Shown here: in pieces, positions 24,464 to 36,274 of the stretch
Numbering within the stretch: position 1 is the first letter of the stretch
Layout: each line of letters starts with the position of its first letter
From: Daucus carota subsp. sativus
Lineage: Eukaryota; Streptophyta; Magnoliopsida; Apiales; Apiaceae
Reading direction: 5' to 3'
Length of the DNA: 64,000 nt
NCBI RefSeq assembly: GCF_001625215.2
Contig: NC_030381.2
Span: 41,724,689 to 41,788,688, forward strand
Made by a program: the position numbers and the translations under genes
Notes under the pieces: generated by a model
Database searches by the model: none
What the model saw: the letters and a program-made list of their open reading frames with translations, nothing else
Told to the model about the DNA's origin: nothing

Positions 24464-25542
24464 TATCTATCAACATCCAACAACCAAGTACTTGTTGACA
24501 AACTCAACAAAAAATTTCCAACACCATCAACCACATAAAATAATCTGAGAAAAAATCTAAAACAAAAACACTAAATAGATAAAATTTTGAATAAATCCTC
24601 CACGGAACCCCAAAATACTTTTGAAATTCCCTCCCTCTTAATTAGCAAAAAAGGTAACATCTTTGACTCCCGAAATAGCATCAAGAAGTGAAGGAACAAC
24701 ATCAGATCTAACGAATCCGGATATGGATCGTCCCGTAAAAAATACAATCCTGATCCGAATTTAAATCTGATAAAATGGATGGATATGGAAATGAATTTAG
24801 TGCGGTCCGATTCGAACCCGATCAAGTTGACAAGCCATTCTATCTGATATAATTAATTATCACAAATACATATCTATGATCAACATAATCATAATTAACG
24901 ATGTCACGAGATTATATATATAATTATAACCAATCCTGTAATGTCAGTTATATACACCGAAAATCAACAACAAAGCTTCACGATATTTCTTATCTTATTA
25001 AAATTATATAATTTATTTATAAAAGTTAAATATTAATAAATTGTTACTTTTTTAATATAAAGCTAACTATTATAGTCATTTTGATTAAATTTTAGTTGTG
25101 ATTTGTACCAATATAACCAAGTTATACTCATGTAGACTAAATATATATAGGATAGTTAATTATATAACTGAAAATTGATCTAAAATTCATAATATAAAAT
25201 GATTCATATAATTTTCCATAATACTTTGTCAATTTTAATCATATTGCTTTCTGTAATTTTTTTTGTCAGGTATTGCTTTCTGTAATTGTTTACAAAAAAT
25301 CGTACATTTTCCTATCTGATTATGTAATCGGGTGATTGAAACGTGGCAGTTTAGTTGTTATAATACGTGTCATGGATCGAATAAACCAGCTTAGTGGTCA
25401 CTTACTCACTCAACCCATAAATTTTGGTATTCGTGGGAAACATGGCCTCCCTCGTTTCCTATACTTAAAATCACAACTATTTGCTTGCATGAAATCTCAG
25501 CAAACAACACTACAAGTCCATTTTCTCCCACAAAATCTAGCT
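24464..25542. other. AT-rich spacer before the receptor-like pseudokinase
   Basis: Mostly AT-rich with short words of the ATCCGGATATGGAT/CCGAA type near 24710-24820. An upstream in-frame extension of the next gene exists, but the signal peptide argues for the later ATG at 25543. Confidence 0.4.
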
Positions 25543-27139
25543 ATGGCTTTCATCAATTCTACTCCATTCTTCATCATACTCATCGTCTCATCAACTTCAT
25601 TTTCTTCAGCATTTGCTGGATCAGTTGTAGAAGATCTCAATAATTTAAAACCACCTCCAAATTTTAAACAAACCATCACAAATAACTGCCAACTCAACCC
25701 ATCCTTAAGGTACTGCAATGCCACACCTCATGATCTTGATGAAATATTCAAGTCGACAATTGTTGCAAGCCACTTGTGCCGCGAATCCAAAAATCCAAAT
25801 TGTGTCGAATCATTTCCCAAAATTAATCTCAGGGATCGTCCGAAAATTGCACCATTGTACTTGTCATTCTCATTCTTCTGGAAATATTGCCCCTTGACAA
25901 TTGTAGTGATTGACATATCCCACAATTCTCTGAGAGGTGAGTTCCCTTCTGATGTTTTTCATTGTACGCAAATTCGGAGACTCGATTTGAGTCATAATGA
26001 GTTATCAGGGGAGGTTCCAATCCAGAACTTTTCGCTTCTCAATAATCTGACAATGTTGAATATTTCTTACAATTATTTTTCTGAAACAAAAATCTCTGAC
26101 GCTCAGTTTCTGAAACGGTTCAATTCTTCGAGTTTTATTCATTCGGGGCTCCTCCCGGATCACAACAAGTTCAAGATCAAGGCCGTCTTGTTGTTAATTT
26201 TGTTTCCACTGGTGGTGATTCTTTTTGTGGTTTTGTTAAGTTGGTTATGTTTCTGGAGGCCTGATTTTTTACCTAGAATGTTTCGAAGAAAATACAAATT
26301 TACACCGGCTATGCTGAAAGCCGAAACGGATGGATTTTCGAAGAGTAATTTAGTGAGGAGAAGTGCTAAAACGGATATCTACAGAGGTGTACTTAGAGAT
26401 GGAAGCAGAGTGAGAATTGAGATTTACAAAAGTAGTGCTTCGAGGGAGAATCGAAGAAAGTTTGTTGAAGAATGTCGAGTTCTTGTTGAATTATGCCATG
26501 AGAATTTAGTGCAGGTTCTTGGTTGGTGTGACAGTAGGAGGCTAAAAGCAGTGGTTACAGAGTGGGTTGATGAATATAACGTTGAAATGTGGCTGTCTTC
26601 GACGGCTCCTCAGTGGAAATACAGAGTCGGAGTCTTGATGGGGATTGTAGAAGGGATGAGTTATCTACAGGAGGGGTGGCCTGAAGTTGATTATGACCTT
26701 AAAACCAGCAGCATATTATTTTCTCAAAATGAAGAGCCAATGATTTCAAGGTTTCGAGTCGAGGAGCACCACAGCTGCACCAGAAGTAAGTGTGCTTAAA
26801 AAAAATAATTATAATTTTGTTTATAAATTTCTCATTTGTGTTATTGTGACAGAGATCTACAAGTTCGGTGTGTTGGTTTTGGAGATGGTCACAAACAGGA
26901 GGCCACGAGAATTCGAGGGCAACGAAGTGAGTTTTGTGGAGTGGGTAACAGAGTATTATCCTGGAAATTCAGAGGAAGTGATTGATGAAAAATTGAGCAG
27001 AGCAGGACACGATTTGGATCATGCGACAGAGGCCTTAGAGCTGGGATTGATGTGCACTGAAACTACACAGGGTCAGCAGCCAAGCTTAGATGAAGTTTAT
27101 GATGTTATTTCAAGGCTTCACAGGTGTTGCGTGGCTTAA
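25543..27139 (+). CDS. LRR receptor-like kinase with degenerate (probably inactive) kinase domain
   Basis: Two exons, 25543-26785 and 26853-27139 (1243+287 nt, 509 aa), with a GT-AG intron in phase. The start at MAFINSTPFF gives a signal peptide ending near residue 26. A short ectodomain follows with two recognisable leucine-rich repeats (about 121-175). A transmembrane helix (about 214-236) precedes a protein-kinase-like domain (about 252-509). Key residues are missing. There is no Gly-rich loop (NLVRRSAKTDIYRGVL). The beta-3 lysine position reads VRIE. HRD is DYD with D385 kept and the following Asn lost. DFG is replaced by SRF, and the activation segment is very short. Conserved late blocks remain (IYKFGVLVLEMVTNRRP and GLMCTE...PSLDEV). 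Likely a plasma-membrane pseudokinase that signals by scaffolding. A decayed kinase gene is the alternative, but the frame is intact. Confidence 0.82.
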
Positions 27140-27676
27140 ACATCTTGTGTTCATAGGTCAGGACACTGAAGCCATGCACCTGAGAATACTGATGAATGGG
27201 AGTTTCAGTTTGGACTGTGAAATCCAAAGAAATTTCCTGGTTTTTTCTTGTTGCCTCTGTTAACTATTTAGATACGATTAGCAGTGGTTCTCGATTAGTT
27301 TTTTTTTCTTTTAATTTGTTTGCTTGTACGGACTATTTTAATTTATTGGTGTATGCATCAGTGCAGCACGTTTGTTTATTTGTGCAGAACACTCGCAATT
27401 AAACTCATTTGACTTTTTTTTCTTTCTACTGATCTAATTTAAGTTCAGTATCATCATGGTAATTTAATTTAATTTAATATAATCCTTGATAATGTTAGGA
27501 TTAAAATTATGTGGGTGTTTAGCTACTCGACTTATTAATTTATTTGGAAGAGAGGTGGGTTTTATCTTATAATGGATTGTTTGACACTTTAGCAGAAGTG
27601 CTTAAAATGATGTTTGAAAAAAAAAATACATAAGAAATCTAGCTTATTTTGAAAGTTGAACTTCTTGTAACACTTA
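27140..27676. other. Spacer and presumed 3' UTR
   Basis: Downstream of the pseudokinase gene. T-rich, with no further coding signal seen. Confidence 0.4.
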
Positions 27677-28005
27677 GGTTGTATTTACTTGGAGTGAATG
27701 GAATGGAGGGGAAATGGAATGAATTTTGTACTCTAAAATGATGTTGATGAAAGAAAATGTACATAATTTTCATTCTTTCAATCATTCCAATCTTACTATT
27801 TCAACTATAACTCTAACCCACATGTTTTGGAAGGAATGATCATTCCATTTTTACATCATGTTTCTTCACAATCCTTCTCACAAAAAAATTAACTACATTC
27901 ATATTTTGTCACTATTATTTTATATTTTCTTCTTTCTCCTTAAAATTTTTATATAACTTTTCATTTCATTCTCCCCTCATTCATTTCCATGAAGTGAACA
28001 CAACC
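27677..28005. mobile_element. MITE family with GGTTGTRTTYACT ends, copy 1
   Basis: The left end GGTTGTATTTACTTGG pairs with the right end GAAGTGAACACAACC. The interior contains GGAGTGAATGGAATGGA and its inverted counterpart near CTCCCCTCATTC. A near-identical copy is at 58433-58756. The target duplication is not clear. Confidence 0.75.
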
Positions 28006-28074
28006 TTGTAATCAGCGGAGATAGAGATGATGCCACTCGAAGTTCGATCAACTGCTTTTTGCCATGTTTGCCGC

Positions 28075-29505
28075 ATTAAGAGCCGGCCAAACGGGCGGGC
28101 CGGGGCGGTTCGGGCCGGTTCAGTCGGTTTTCGGACCGTTGCCGGTGAAACCGTAACCGGCACGTCAAGATTGGCGGTCCGGGCCGGGCTCCAGAAAACT
28201 AAAACCATAACCGTATAACACGGTTTACACGGGTTATACGAGTTAGACGGGTTATACGGTTCGGGCGGTTCGGGCGGTTCGCGGTTCGAATTCTAACGGT
28301 TACTAAATTTACCCCAGCAAATTTTTATAAATTAAATTAAATTTTACTTTTTTTAAAGTTTCAAATTCATTGTAAAATACAAACTTTATGTTTTCATATA
28401 AAACAAAAAATAAAATATAAATATCGAGTGTATTAAAACAGAAACTTTTTATTAAAATATAAACTTTTTATTTCGTTTAAAATATAAACTTCTATATTTT
28501 TCTAATATAATATAATGGAAATGGAGAATCTTAATATTAATTTAATTAAAAATTTTAAAATAATTTTTATGATAGTTGACATTTAGTTTAAAATTAAAAA
28601 TTAAAATATATAATATCGAGTGTATTAAAATATAAATTTTTAAAAATCGAGTGTATTAAAAACGGATAAAATGAAAGAAACCGTGAACCGCGGTTCACGG
28701 TTCGGTCACAGTTCCTGTGTAGTGTTGCACTGTTGCCTGTGTCACTGTGTGCTGTGTACGTGTGCTCGCCAATCAAACAAAATAATAAAAAAAAAACTTC
28801 TATTTTTTTTATAATATAATGGAAAAGAGAATCTTAATATTAATTTAATTAAAAATTTGAAAATAATTTTTATGATAGTTGACATTTAGTTTAAAATTAA
28901 AAAATAAAATATATAATATCGAGTGTATTAAAATATAAACTTTTTTATTTCGTTTTAAAATATAAAATTTTATGTTAAGATATTATATTTTCTTAGCATA
29001 TCCAAATATATTATGTAATCAAATTTTTCCCTTTTTTTAATCAATTTAATTAAATGAAATTTAAGTTAAAAATGGATGATAAAACTAGGATAAAACGAAA
29101 GAAACCGTGAACCGTGGTCCACGGTTCGGTCACGGTTCCAAGTTGCCTGCCTTGTCAGTTGCCATTAAAGTTAAAGTTACAAATTTTTCATCAAAATAAT
29201 TAAAAATATACTGTTATAAATTAATAAAATAATTAAATTATACGGCTCACGGTTCGGTCCGAGCGGTTACAGGTTCGACGGTTTTACGGTTTAAACGAGA
29301 CAGTTTAAACGAATTCCAACGGTTCCGGGCCGGTTACGGTTCGGTTTTATATTTGATAACCCGTATTCGGCCCGTGTTGAGTGACGATTTGGTCGGTTTT
29401 GAACCGAACCGTATTTAGACGGTTCCGGGACGGTTAAAAAGACGGTTCGGTTCCGATCGGGCCGGACGGTTTGGCCCGTTTGGCCCGTTTGACCACCTCT
29501 AAATT
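28075..29505. mobile_element. Foldback element with GGTTCGG/CCGGTTC word ends
   Basis: The outer parts (28075-28290 and 29240-29505) consist of degenerate GC-rich words (CGGGCCGG, GGTTCGGG, CGGTTTTACGG) in opposite orientation. The left outer end around GCCGGCCAAACGGGC pairs with the right end around GCCCGTTTGACCACC. The interior is strongly AT-rich, with further GGTTCACGGTTCGGTCACGG blocks near 28690 and 29120. Near 28580-28660 and 28880-28950 the AT-rich core is itself duplicated. Non-coding. Confidence 0.55.
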
Positions 29506-29924
29506 ACCAGAGCTTTGCTTCCATTATCTTACCAAGTAGAAATAAATTATGTGGAAAGTACTGTATAATATATCTATCCGACTGTCATGATTTTCATTTG
29601 TAGAATTTTATAAGGATTTTGCATGAAGTATATGTCATAAATAAATAATACCAGCATATTCTATATTTGGGCTTGATTGATTTTTCGAAAATGAGGGTTG
29701 TTTGGGTGAGTGTTTCTAGTTTTGTTTTCAACAATTATTCTTCTGTTTTTTATTTTAAAATAGTTTTATAGTTATATATATTATGAAAACTGCTTTTATA
29801 AACAGAATAGAATATCACACATCTTCTTAAAAAGGCGACTTCAAATTTTTTAAAATAAAAAAGATTTCCTAAGTTTAAAACCAAACACATATTTTGTCGC
29901 TTCTTTTTTTTTTCATCGGGTAGT

Positions 29925-30746
29925 TAGGGGTGAACATAAACCCGTTCAACCCGCTAACCCAACCCAAACCAACCCTTTTTTAGGCCGATTAACCCGACCC
30001 GTTCAAAACCGAAAAATAAATGGGTTAATTTTTAAAAAACCCGATAAAGTTGGGTTGGGTCAGAGTTTTACAGATTTTAACCCTAACTAACCCAACCCAA
30101 CCCGATTATATATATACACGTGTGTGTATAATATTTACATATCTATCTTACATTTTTAAGTTTATCCCGATCAATCTTTAACCTAAATTTGATTTATCTA
30201 GGGTGTGTATATACATTTACAATAATAATATGAATAATTTTAAATATCTCGATAACTATAAAATGTAAATGATGACTTTTGAAATTTGAACATGGTTAAT
30301 GATCTGTTAATGAACTGATGTACAACTTATAAATAAGAGTCCGTAACTGAGGGTGTATACAACAATTTCTTATTATTTCACCATTGTTCAAATGTTTCAC
30401 TAATGTAATAGGCTTCTCTCTTCAATTAAAAACTTACGCATCGACTAATATCAGTGAACGATTCATAGAAACTGAGTAACTATAAATATATGTATGCCGA
30501 CTGTTACTAGCTATCGACGTGCGAGTGAGTATATTTTTTTTTCCTATCCCAATGAATGACTAAATTTTTATTAATTATATTTTCGCAAGTTTAACCCAAA
30601 CCAATCCGACCCAAACCGAATTAATTGGGTTGGGTAAGGTTGGGTTATATAAATTTTTTCTGATTAATGGGTTAAGTTTTTATTAACCCGCACTAATTGG
30701 GTTGGGTCGTTTTTTTCTAAAAACCCGCCCAACCCAACCCAACCCC
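29925..30746. mobile_element. hAT-like non-autonomous element with AACCC/GGGTT word ends, copy 1
   Basis: The left terminus is TAGGGGTGAACA followed by repeated CAACCCG/CCCAACC words. The right side has the same words (CCCAACCCAACCC) in inverted arrangement but seems to have lost the last terminal bases. GGGTAGT precedes the left end and follows the right end, compatible with a degraded 8-bp duplication. Related to the complete copy at 35070-35930. Confidence 0.65.
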
Positions 30747-30954
30747 GGGGTAGTTGTGTTTTGATTTGGTCCCGGTTCCTATTTCCTCTGAAAACGACAA
30801 AGTATGTTATGGTTTACTTAAAACTTTCGGAAGTAAGGTATTTATATTAGTCATTGATCAAAGAAATTGTAAGAGTTTGGATAATCAAAATTATTTGTAA
30901 GGTTGTAGGCTTTCAAAATTATTATATTTGGATATATGATAGAAGTCCAAATAT

Positions 30955-31365
30955 AACAAGCGGGAGCACTTTTTAGAACTTACAAATGCTAATTTTTTTC
31001 TCAGAGTTTATGCTCTTTTATCAAACACTTTAATCACTTATAAAATTTAACTTGTTTCTAAGTTCTACTTCACTTTTTTATTTTAATCAAGAACCACTTA
31101 TTTTAATCTCATCCAAACAGTCCCATATTATGTGTAGTGTTTGGCCCCGATTTTTAAGCATGCTTCTGGGTTTGATAAGTTAGAAATACTTGTTCGTACC
31201 GTTTGTGTAAAAAATCAAGAAATACTGTCAATAAGTTGAGATTACTAGTTTTTGTTTCATGACTTCTACTTCTTTCTAAATACTTTAATCACTTATAAGT
31301 CTTAACTAGCTTCTAATTTATATTTCACTTCCTTACTTTTTGTAGGAAACACTGATTTTAACAAA
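30955..31365 (-). mobile_element. Two reverse-oriented copies of the GGGCCGTTTGG MITE family
   Basis: One partial copy spans about 30955-31125 and ends ACTTATTTTAATCTCATCC then AAACAGTCCCA. A second spans about 31130-31365, starting TGTTTGGCCCCGA. Both share AATCACTTATAA and the interior words of the copies at 10.8 and 58.2 kb. The two copies lie head to tail. Confidence 0.6.
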
Positions 31366-32151
31366 TCATTTTTTTATGAAAAATAAGATGTTATGTAATT
31401 ATAATCTTAACAACTCATTTTTTTTATGAAAAAATAAAGTGTTATGATAATGTTCTGTGTTAAAAGAGTTCGGGGTGGAATGTAATTCACTTATGATATA
31501 CGCTCAATTTTGAACTACGGTGCCTTCAAATTTTAATTTCTCACACACAATATCTGCAAAGCATTAATGCATCGAAATTGTTAGCCAGCTGAAAGACGGT
31601 ATGTCGGAGCCTGAAATTTCAATCATATACGGGCACAGCACTGTTCCAACAACCATGCTGCATGGAATTAAAACCACAACATAACGAAATTAAATAAGAA
31701 AATCTTTCAAACACATTCCATGTTACGCCGGGCCATGACCAGGGTCCACTCCTTTATCTTCAACCGATGCGAGTGGCATACTGACGTGGACAGGATAAGC
31801 AATAAAATCAATATGTAATAAACCATGTTAAAATATTTTAGTATATCAATTTAAAAAGAAGCGAATCACTAATTTTGACTACTGTTACTGTTTCCAATTC
31901 TGAATCTGTAAATATATTTTGGATCCCAAATTCTCACAAAACCGAGCTAAAACAAATTAAACTCTCGCATCGATACGTGTATGTTCATCAATATGCATAT
32001 AAGTGTTGGTGATTCAAAATTCGAGCTATGAATCTGGTCTATCAGTCTTTATATGTGCATGCATGTATACTGCACACCACAAATAATTGTAATCCAAGGG
32101 ATAAATTAATCATTGCACACGTAACGCAGGTCACATGCACACTTTTCAGCA
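31366..32151. other. Upstream region of the SAUR gene
   Basis: AT-rich sequence without a gene. It should hold the SAUR promoter. I did not find a convincing TGTCTC auxin-response element. Confidence 0.4.
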
Positions 32152-32157
32152 TATAAG
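32152..32157 (+). promoter_or_regulatory. Possible TATA element of the SAUR gene
   Basis: TATAAG lies 59 bp before the chosen ATG, which would leave a leader of about 30 bases. Weak, single-motif evidence. Confidence 0.3.
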
Positions 32158-32215
32158 TATCAGCATTCCCAGTTACATTCACGGACACAAACACTTAGGC
32201 CTGGTTATTCTGAAA

Positions 32216-32563
32216 ATGAAGAAGCAACTGAACTCCATATTCAACAAGTGCAAGAGCTTCTCAAGACTTCTAGGGAGGTCATCTTCACACAACTACAGCT
32301 CGAAATCAAATTCATTTTCGAGAGACGACGAAATTGTGTTTGTTGGACAAACACGAAAACCGTATGCCATTAGCTCAAAAGATCTGAATCATCCTCTGCT
32401 AAATGCTGTCATCGAAAAGGAATCGAGTTTGAGTTGTAATGGGAGTGTGTGGGTGAAATGTGAAGTTGTGCTGTTCGATCATCTGCTGTGGATGCTAGAT
32501 GATGTAGAATCTGAAGTAGCTAGTGATACTTTACAAGAGTTAGTAGAGTTTTATGCCATGTAA
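32216..32563 (+). CDS. SAUR: SAUR-like auxin-responsive protein
   Basis: Intronless, 115 aa, typical for the SAUR family. After a basic N-terminus (MKKQLNSIFNKCKSFSRLL) and a Ser-rich spacer, the SAUR core is visible. It comprises DDEIVFVGQTRKPYAIS, the HPLLNAVIEKE block and KCEVVLFDHLLWMLDD (about residues 86-101). SAURs are small proteins that promote cell expansion, mostly by inhibiting PP2C-D phosphatases and so raising plasma-membrane H+-ATPase activity. This is family knowledge, not visible here. The upstream in-frame extension from 32135 is rejected because the basic MKKQL start is the usual family form. The core resembles the divergent SAUR76-78 type group more than the classic tandem SAURs, but I am not sure of the subgroup. 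Confidence 0.82.
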   Translation: MKKQLNSIFNKCKSFSRLLGRSSSHNYSSKSNSFSRDDEIVFVGQTRKPYAISSKDLNHPLLNAVIEKESSLSCNGSVWVKCEVVLFDHLLWMLDDVESEVASDTLQELVEFYAM

Positions 32564-32703
32564 CAACTTTGGGTTTTGCTGTATCATTTTCATATTTTAC
32601 GCATGCATCATTCTGTGTAAATTAGTTTTCTGTCCACCAAGAGTGTCAGACCATCGGTGTATGATTTTATGCTCTGCGGCGCATTTTTTGATAATAATAG
32701 TAA

Positions 32704-33519
32704 GAGCAAGTCCAATAGAGAGGGGTGTTCTAAAATAAAATTTAAGGTATTTTGGACAAAAAGATAATCCAACAATGTTATGATGGTATCTTAAAACACT
32801 AACCTAAATGTATTAACCTAAATGTATTATCGATTCTTTTTAATGAATAGATCCGATTGCGAATAGGACACACAACATTTGCCTCATTTTTAAGGCACTA
32901 CCACACTTGTCCTCAATTATTTTAATCCATAAAATATTCACCTCTGTCTCTTTTCACACTTGTCTTAAATATAGTTGTGTTCAAATATATTAATATTTTA
33001 GTATTAGGGCATAAAGAAGGCATGTTGTTGGAGTGGATGCATGTGTGTAGTATCCTAAGAGCAAACTTATATGATGTCTTTAAGTTAAAATTTAAGGCAT
33101 TTGATAAAAAAGTTTGCTCCTATTGATGCCTTATATCACTAGGACAACCCTTCAAGCCTGTTTTTGAGGGGCTCTCTCTCCTTGCCCTATTCCATATTTT
33201 ATAATAAATTTTTATCGATACTTTCTTTCTCTCTCTACCTTATATTATGTTTTAATGATGAAAGTGAACTGTTAATAATAAAATATAAAACATTTAGTGA
33301 AAATAAAGCACATTGTTGGAGTTGAAGTTAATAGAATATGTCCTAAACTACTAGGATATAATTTTTTATATTATATTTAGTGTATTAAATAGGACACTGT
33401 TGGACTTGCTCGAAATCACTAGAACATTATATTTTATTATATATTTAAGACTTTTACTAAGACATTTTTGAAATTATTATATATTTAAGATTTCTACCGA
33501 AACACTCTTGTACTTGCTC
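32704..33519. mobile_element. Compound Tourist-like MITE
   Basis: The left end GAGCAAGTCCAATAGAG follows TAA (32701-32703). The right end CTTGTACTTGCTC precedes TAA (33520-33522). Internal ends (TAAGAGCAAACTTA near 33056 and GTTGGACTTGCTC near 33389) suggest that one related element is nested in another. Confidence 0.65.
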
Positions 33520-34285
33520 TAACAAAGTGTTCCTTCTTGTGCGCTTTTTGAACCCCTGCACTACACCACGAGCCTAACCAAATAATTCAGCTGTTTTTGC
33601 TGTGTGTGCTCATGGTCTCATGTTAAGCGTTAATTATATGTATTTAGCTCATTTTAATTGGCGTAATTTTTGATATATACAGGAGTCCATCATTATTAAT
33701 AGAGATGAGTTAAATACATAAAATTCAACACTTAACATGTGCCCATCAGCACATCATAAAAAAACCCATAATTAAAAGTCAAAATCGAATAATGGAATCC
33801 CCATTTTTTTATAAGCAATAGAATCCCCAGTTAACGCACATTTTAGAAGAAAATGATATAAAATTAATTTATTTTAATCCTCACAATGAGTTGTTTAACC
33901 ATCTCTATGGATTGTAATCGCGTTTAGCATCCGAACATTACAAATATTTTAAAAACTATATAGTTTTATTTTTATACGCACTTTTTATGTCTAGCATTTT
34001 TACACACTTAACTTTTTTGGACAAACAAATACTTTTATTAGAACAAAACACTTAACAAAATAAAGATTAACAAAATAAACAAAATATTTTGATTATTGGG
34101 AACTCCCGATTACCGCCACACCAACATCTTGTTGGTAATATAAATAATTTTTCTTGTGAAAGGTACAGAACTCTTTAGTATCCATCACCGTTCCAAAATC
34201 GATACGAGTCTTATTAATCTACCGTAATATCATATAAATTCTTTTCAGAAATACTATTGAAACTTGTATCAAGACCTAAAAAATA
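33520..34285. other. AT-rich spacer
   Basis: No gene, RNA or clear repeat boundary was seen here. Confidence 0.4.
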
Positions 34286-34573
34286 CTCCCTCCGTTCTTT
34301 TTTATTAGTCGATTTGACTTTGTGCACGTAATTTAAGACGCCTTTTTTATTAGTCGATTTGACTTTGTGCACGTAATTTAAGACGCCCAAAAAACATACT
34401 TCTACCGTTCTACGCATTATTTTTCAAATTTTCTTTTTCTGAATAAAAGTTTAACATTTATATTTTTATTCAGAAAAAGAAAATTTGAAAAATAATATGC
34501 AGAGATATGTTTTTTTTGCACCTCAAAATACGTGTAAAAAGTCAAAACGACTAATATATAGGAACGGAAGGAG
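34286..34573. mobile_element. Stowaway-like MITE with an internal 45-bp tandem duplication
   Basis: The ends CTCCCTCCGTTC and GAACGGAAGGAG are flanked by TA. A 45-bp block containing TTAGTCGATTTGACTTTGTG occurs twice in direct tandem (starts about 34301 and 34346) with no visible mismatch. The remainder is strongly palindromic around AGAAAAAGAAAATTTG. Confidence 0.85.
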
Positions 34574-35069
34574 TATCAAATATAATAGACACGATTAACA
34601 ATCTTGATAAAAAGGTACTCAATAAAATATCACCTAAAAATATATTTCATCCCTCTAATTTCTTTACAATTTTTATTCATTGCTTCACGCATTTGAAATA
34701 TCTTATAAAACATAGTTTTATAAAATATCAAATTTTTATTCAAAAGAAAAATAAATAAAAAATAAGTTACAAAACTATATCATCTAGAAACATTAAAATG
34801 CGATAAACTACCAGCAGGACAGAGGGTATCATATACAGGTTTTACTGAAAAACTCGTAATTGAGTGGAAGGATGGGGTGAGCGAAAGAGACATTACGATA
34901 AGTGGACGAAGTTATGACGATGCTTATCACAACGACTACCTTTTGTAAAAAAAAAAAAAAAATTATTTGAAAGTACGCATTGTACAATATGAAATTTTAT
35001 GTGACCCATCAATATTGCACAGTATGACCTTGGGCGCACGTTATTACGTTCAAATTTCAATACAAACAC
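34574..35069. other. Spacer with a possible decayed MITE
   Basis: About 34645-34830 begins CATCCCTCTAATTTC and ends GGACAGAGGGTATC, possibly a decayed Stowaway copy. Otherwise nothing was seen. Confidence 0.3.
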
Positions 35070-35930
35070 TAGGGTGAACATAACCCGCTCAACCCGCTCA
35101 AACCAACCCAAACCAACCCTGTTTTTGGCCGAATAACCCGACCCAATCAAAACCGAAATTTGAATGGGTTAATTTTCAAAAAACCCGATTAAATTGGGTT
35201 GGGTCAGGTTTTAACATATTTTAACCCTGAACCAACCCGACCCAACCCGATTGCATAAATATTGGAGACCCATATATATTATGATATTATCTAGTATAGT
35301 CCCTAAGATTTTATTTATACATATATTTAGGAAATTGATAAATAAGCTCCAAACTTTACAATTTAAGCTTCATTTCAATTTTTTCTTCTACCCAAAGAGC
35401 ATAATCACCTATAATATGGATGAAACATGTGTAGAAAATATGGGCAAATGTGGTATAAAATATGGAATTGGAGTTTAAATAGTAAAATGTGGAGCTTATT
35501 TATCAATTCTCTATATTTAATAAATAAATGGATCCATGGTTTGCTAGTCCTAATTCTACACCAGGTCCGAACAGAGGGAAAAATATACACTTTTCTGTAC
35601 TGATAGTTTGTCCTAATAGTAGGTTTTAGGGCGCTGGAAACTAAGATAGAGAAAATCATAATCTCTGCTTTAACGTTGCTAATCAATTCTGTTTAATGAT
35701 ACCTTGACAAATGTTTAATAATTTTAAATTTCTATTTTGAGTTTGAATTTTGACCGGAAGAATAAACCCAATTAACCCGACCCAAACCGACCCAACCCGA
35801 CCTATAAATAATAGGGTTGGGTTAGACAAATATATTTGAGTGATTGGGTTAATTTTTTCATAAACCGATTATATTGGGTTGTGTCGTTTTTTGCCTTGAA
35901 ACCGCCCAACCCAACCCGTGTTCACCCCTA
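35070..35930. mobile_element. hAT-like non-autonomous element with perfect 8-bp target duplication, copy 2
   Basis: The termini are TAGGGTGAACA and TGTTCACCCCTA. ACAAACAC occurs directly outside both ends (35062-35069 and 35931-35938), a perfect 8-bp duplication diagnostic of hAT-type integration. The subterminal 100-150 bp on each side are built from CAACCCG/CCAACCC words in opposite orientation. 861 bp, no transposase. Confidence 0.85.
35328..35512. repeat. Inverted repeat nested in the hAT-like element
   Basis: The words GAAATTGATAAATAAGCTCC (left) and GGAGCTTATTTATCAATTCT (right) are near-perfect inverses about 140 bp apart, with further pairing inward. This is a possible separate MITE inserted in the hAT-like element, or the core of that element itself. 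Confidence 0.6.
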
Positions 35931-36274
35931 ACAAACACCTAAACGGCCACCACGACACTATGTGGTTGGTTTTATTATGGCCTGGACAGCATCCGCATGT
36001 GCAGAGCAGAGTCTTTCTGTTTAGCAGTATTTACCGAATATATATATTCTGTTGATATCGTGTACATATATACATTGAATCAGCCAACAACACGAACAAC
36101 TCGAATATTATTTCAAGTGATATATTCTGACAGATGTTCATTTACTGCTGTTTCAGTTATCTTCGCCTGAAAAACCTGACCATTGATTGAATTGACGAGC
36201 ATTATGGATCTTTTATTGAATGCTGCAAACAACTTCTCAGGCACAAAAAACTAAAAAAAATAAATGTGAATCTA

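Noticed and set aside
29925-35930. AACCC/GGGTT arrays considered as interstitial telomere repeats
   Set aside because: The unit is not TTTAGGG, the arrays come in opposite-orientation pairs, and the 35.1 kb copy has TAGGG...CCCTA ends with a perfect 8-bp duplication.
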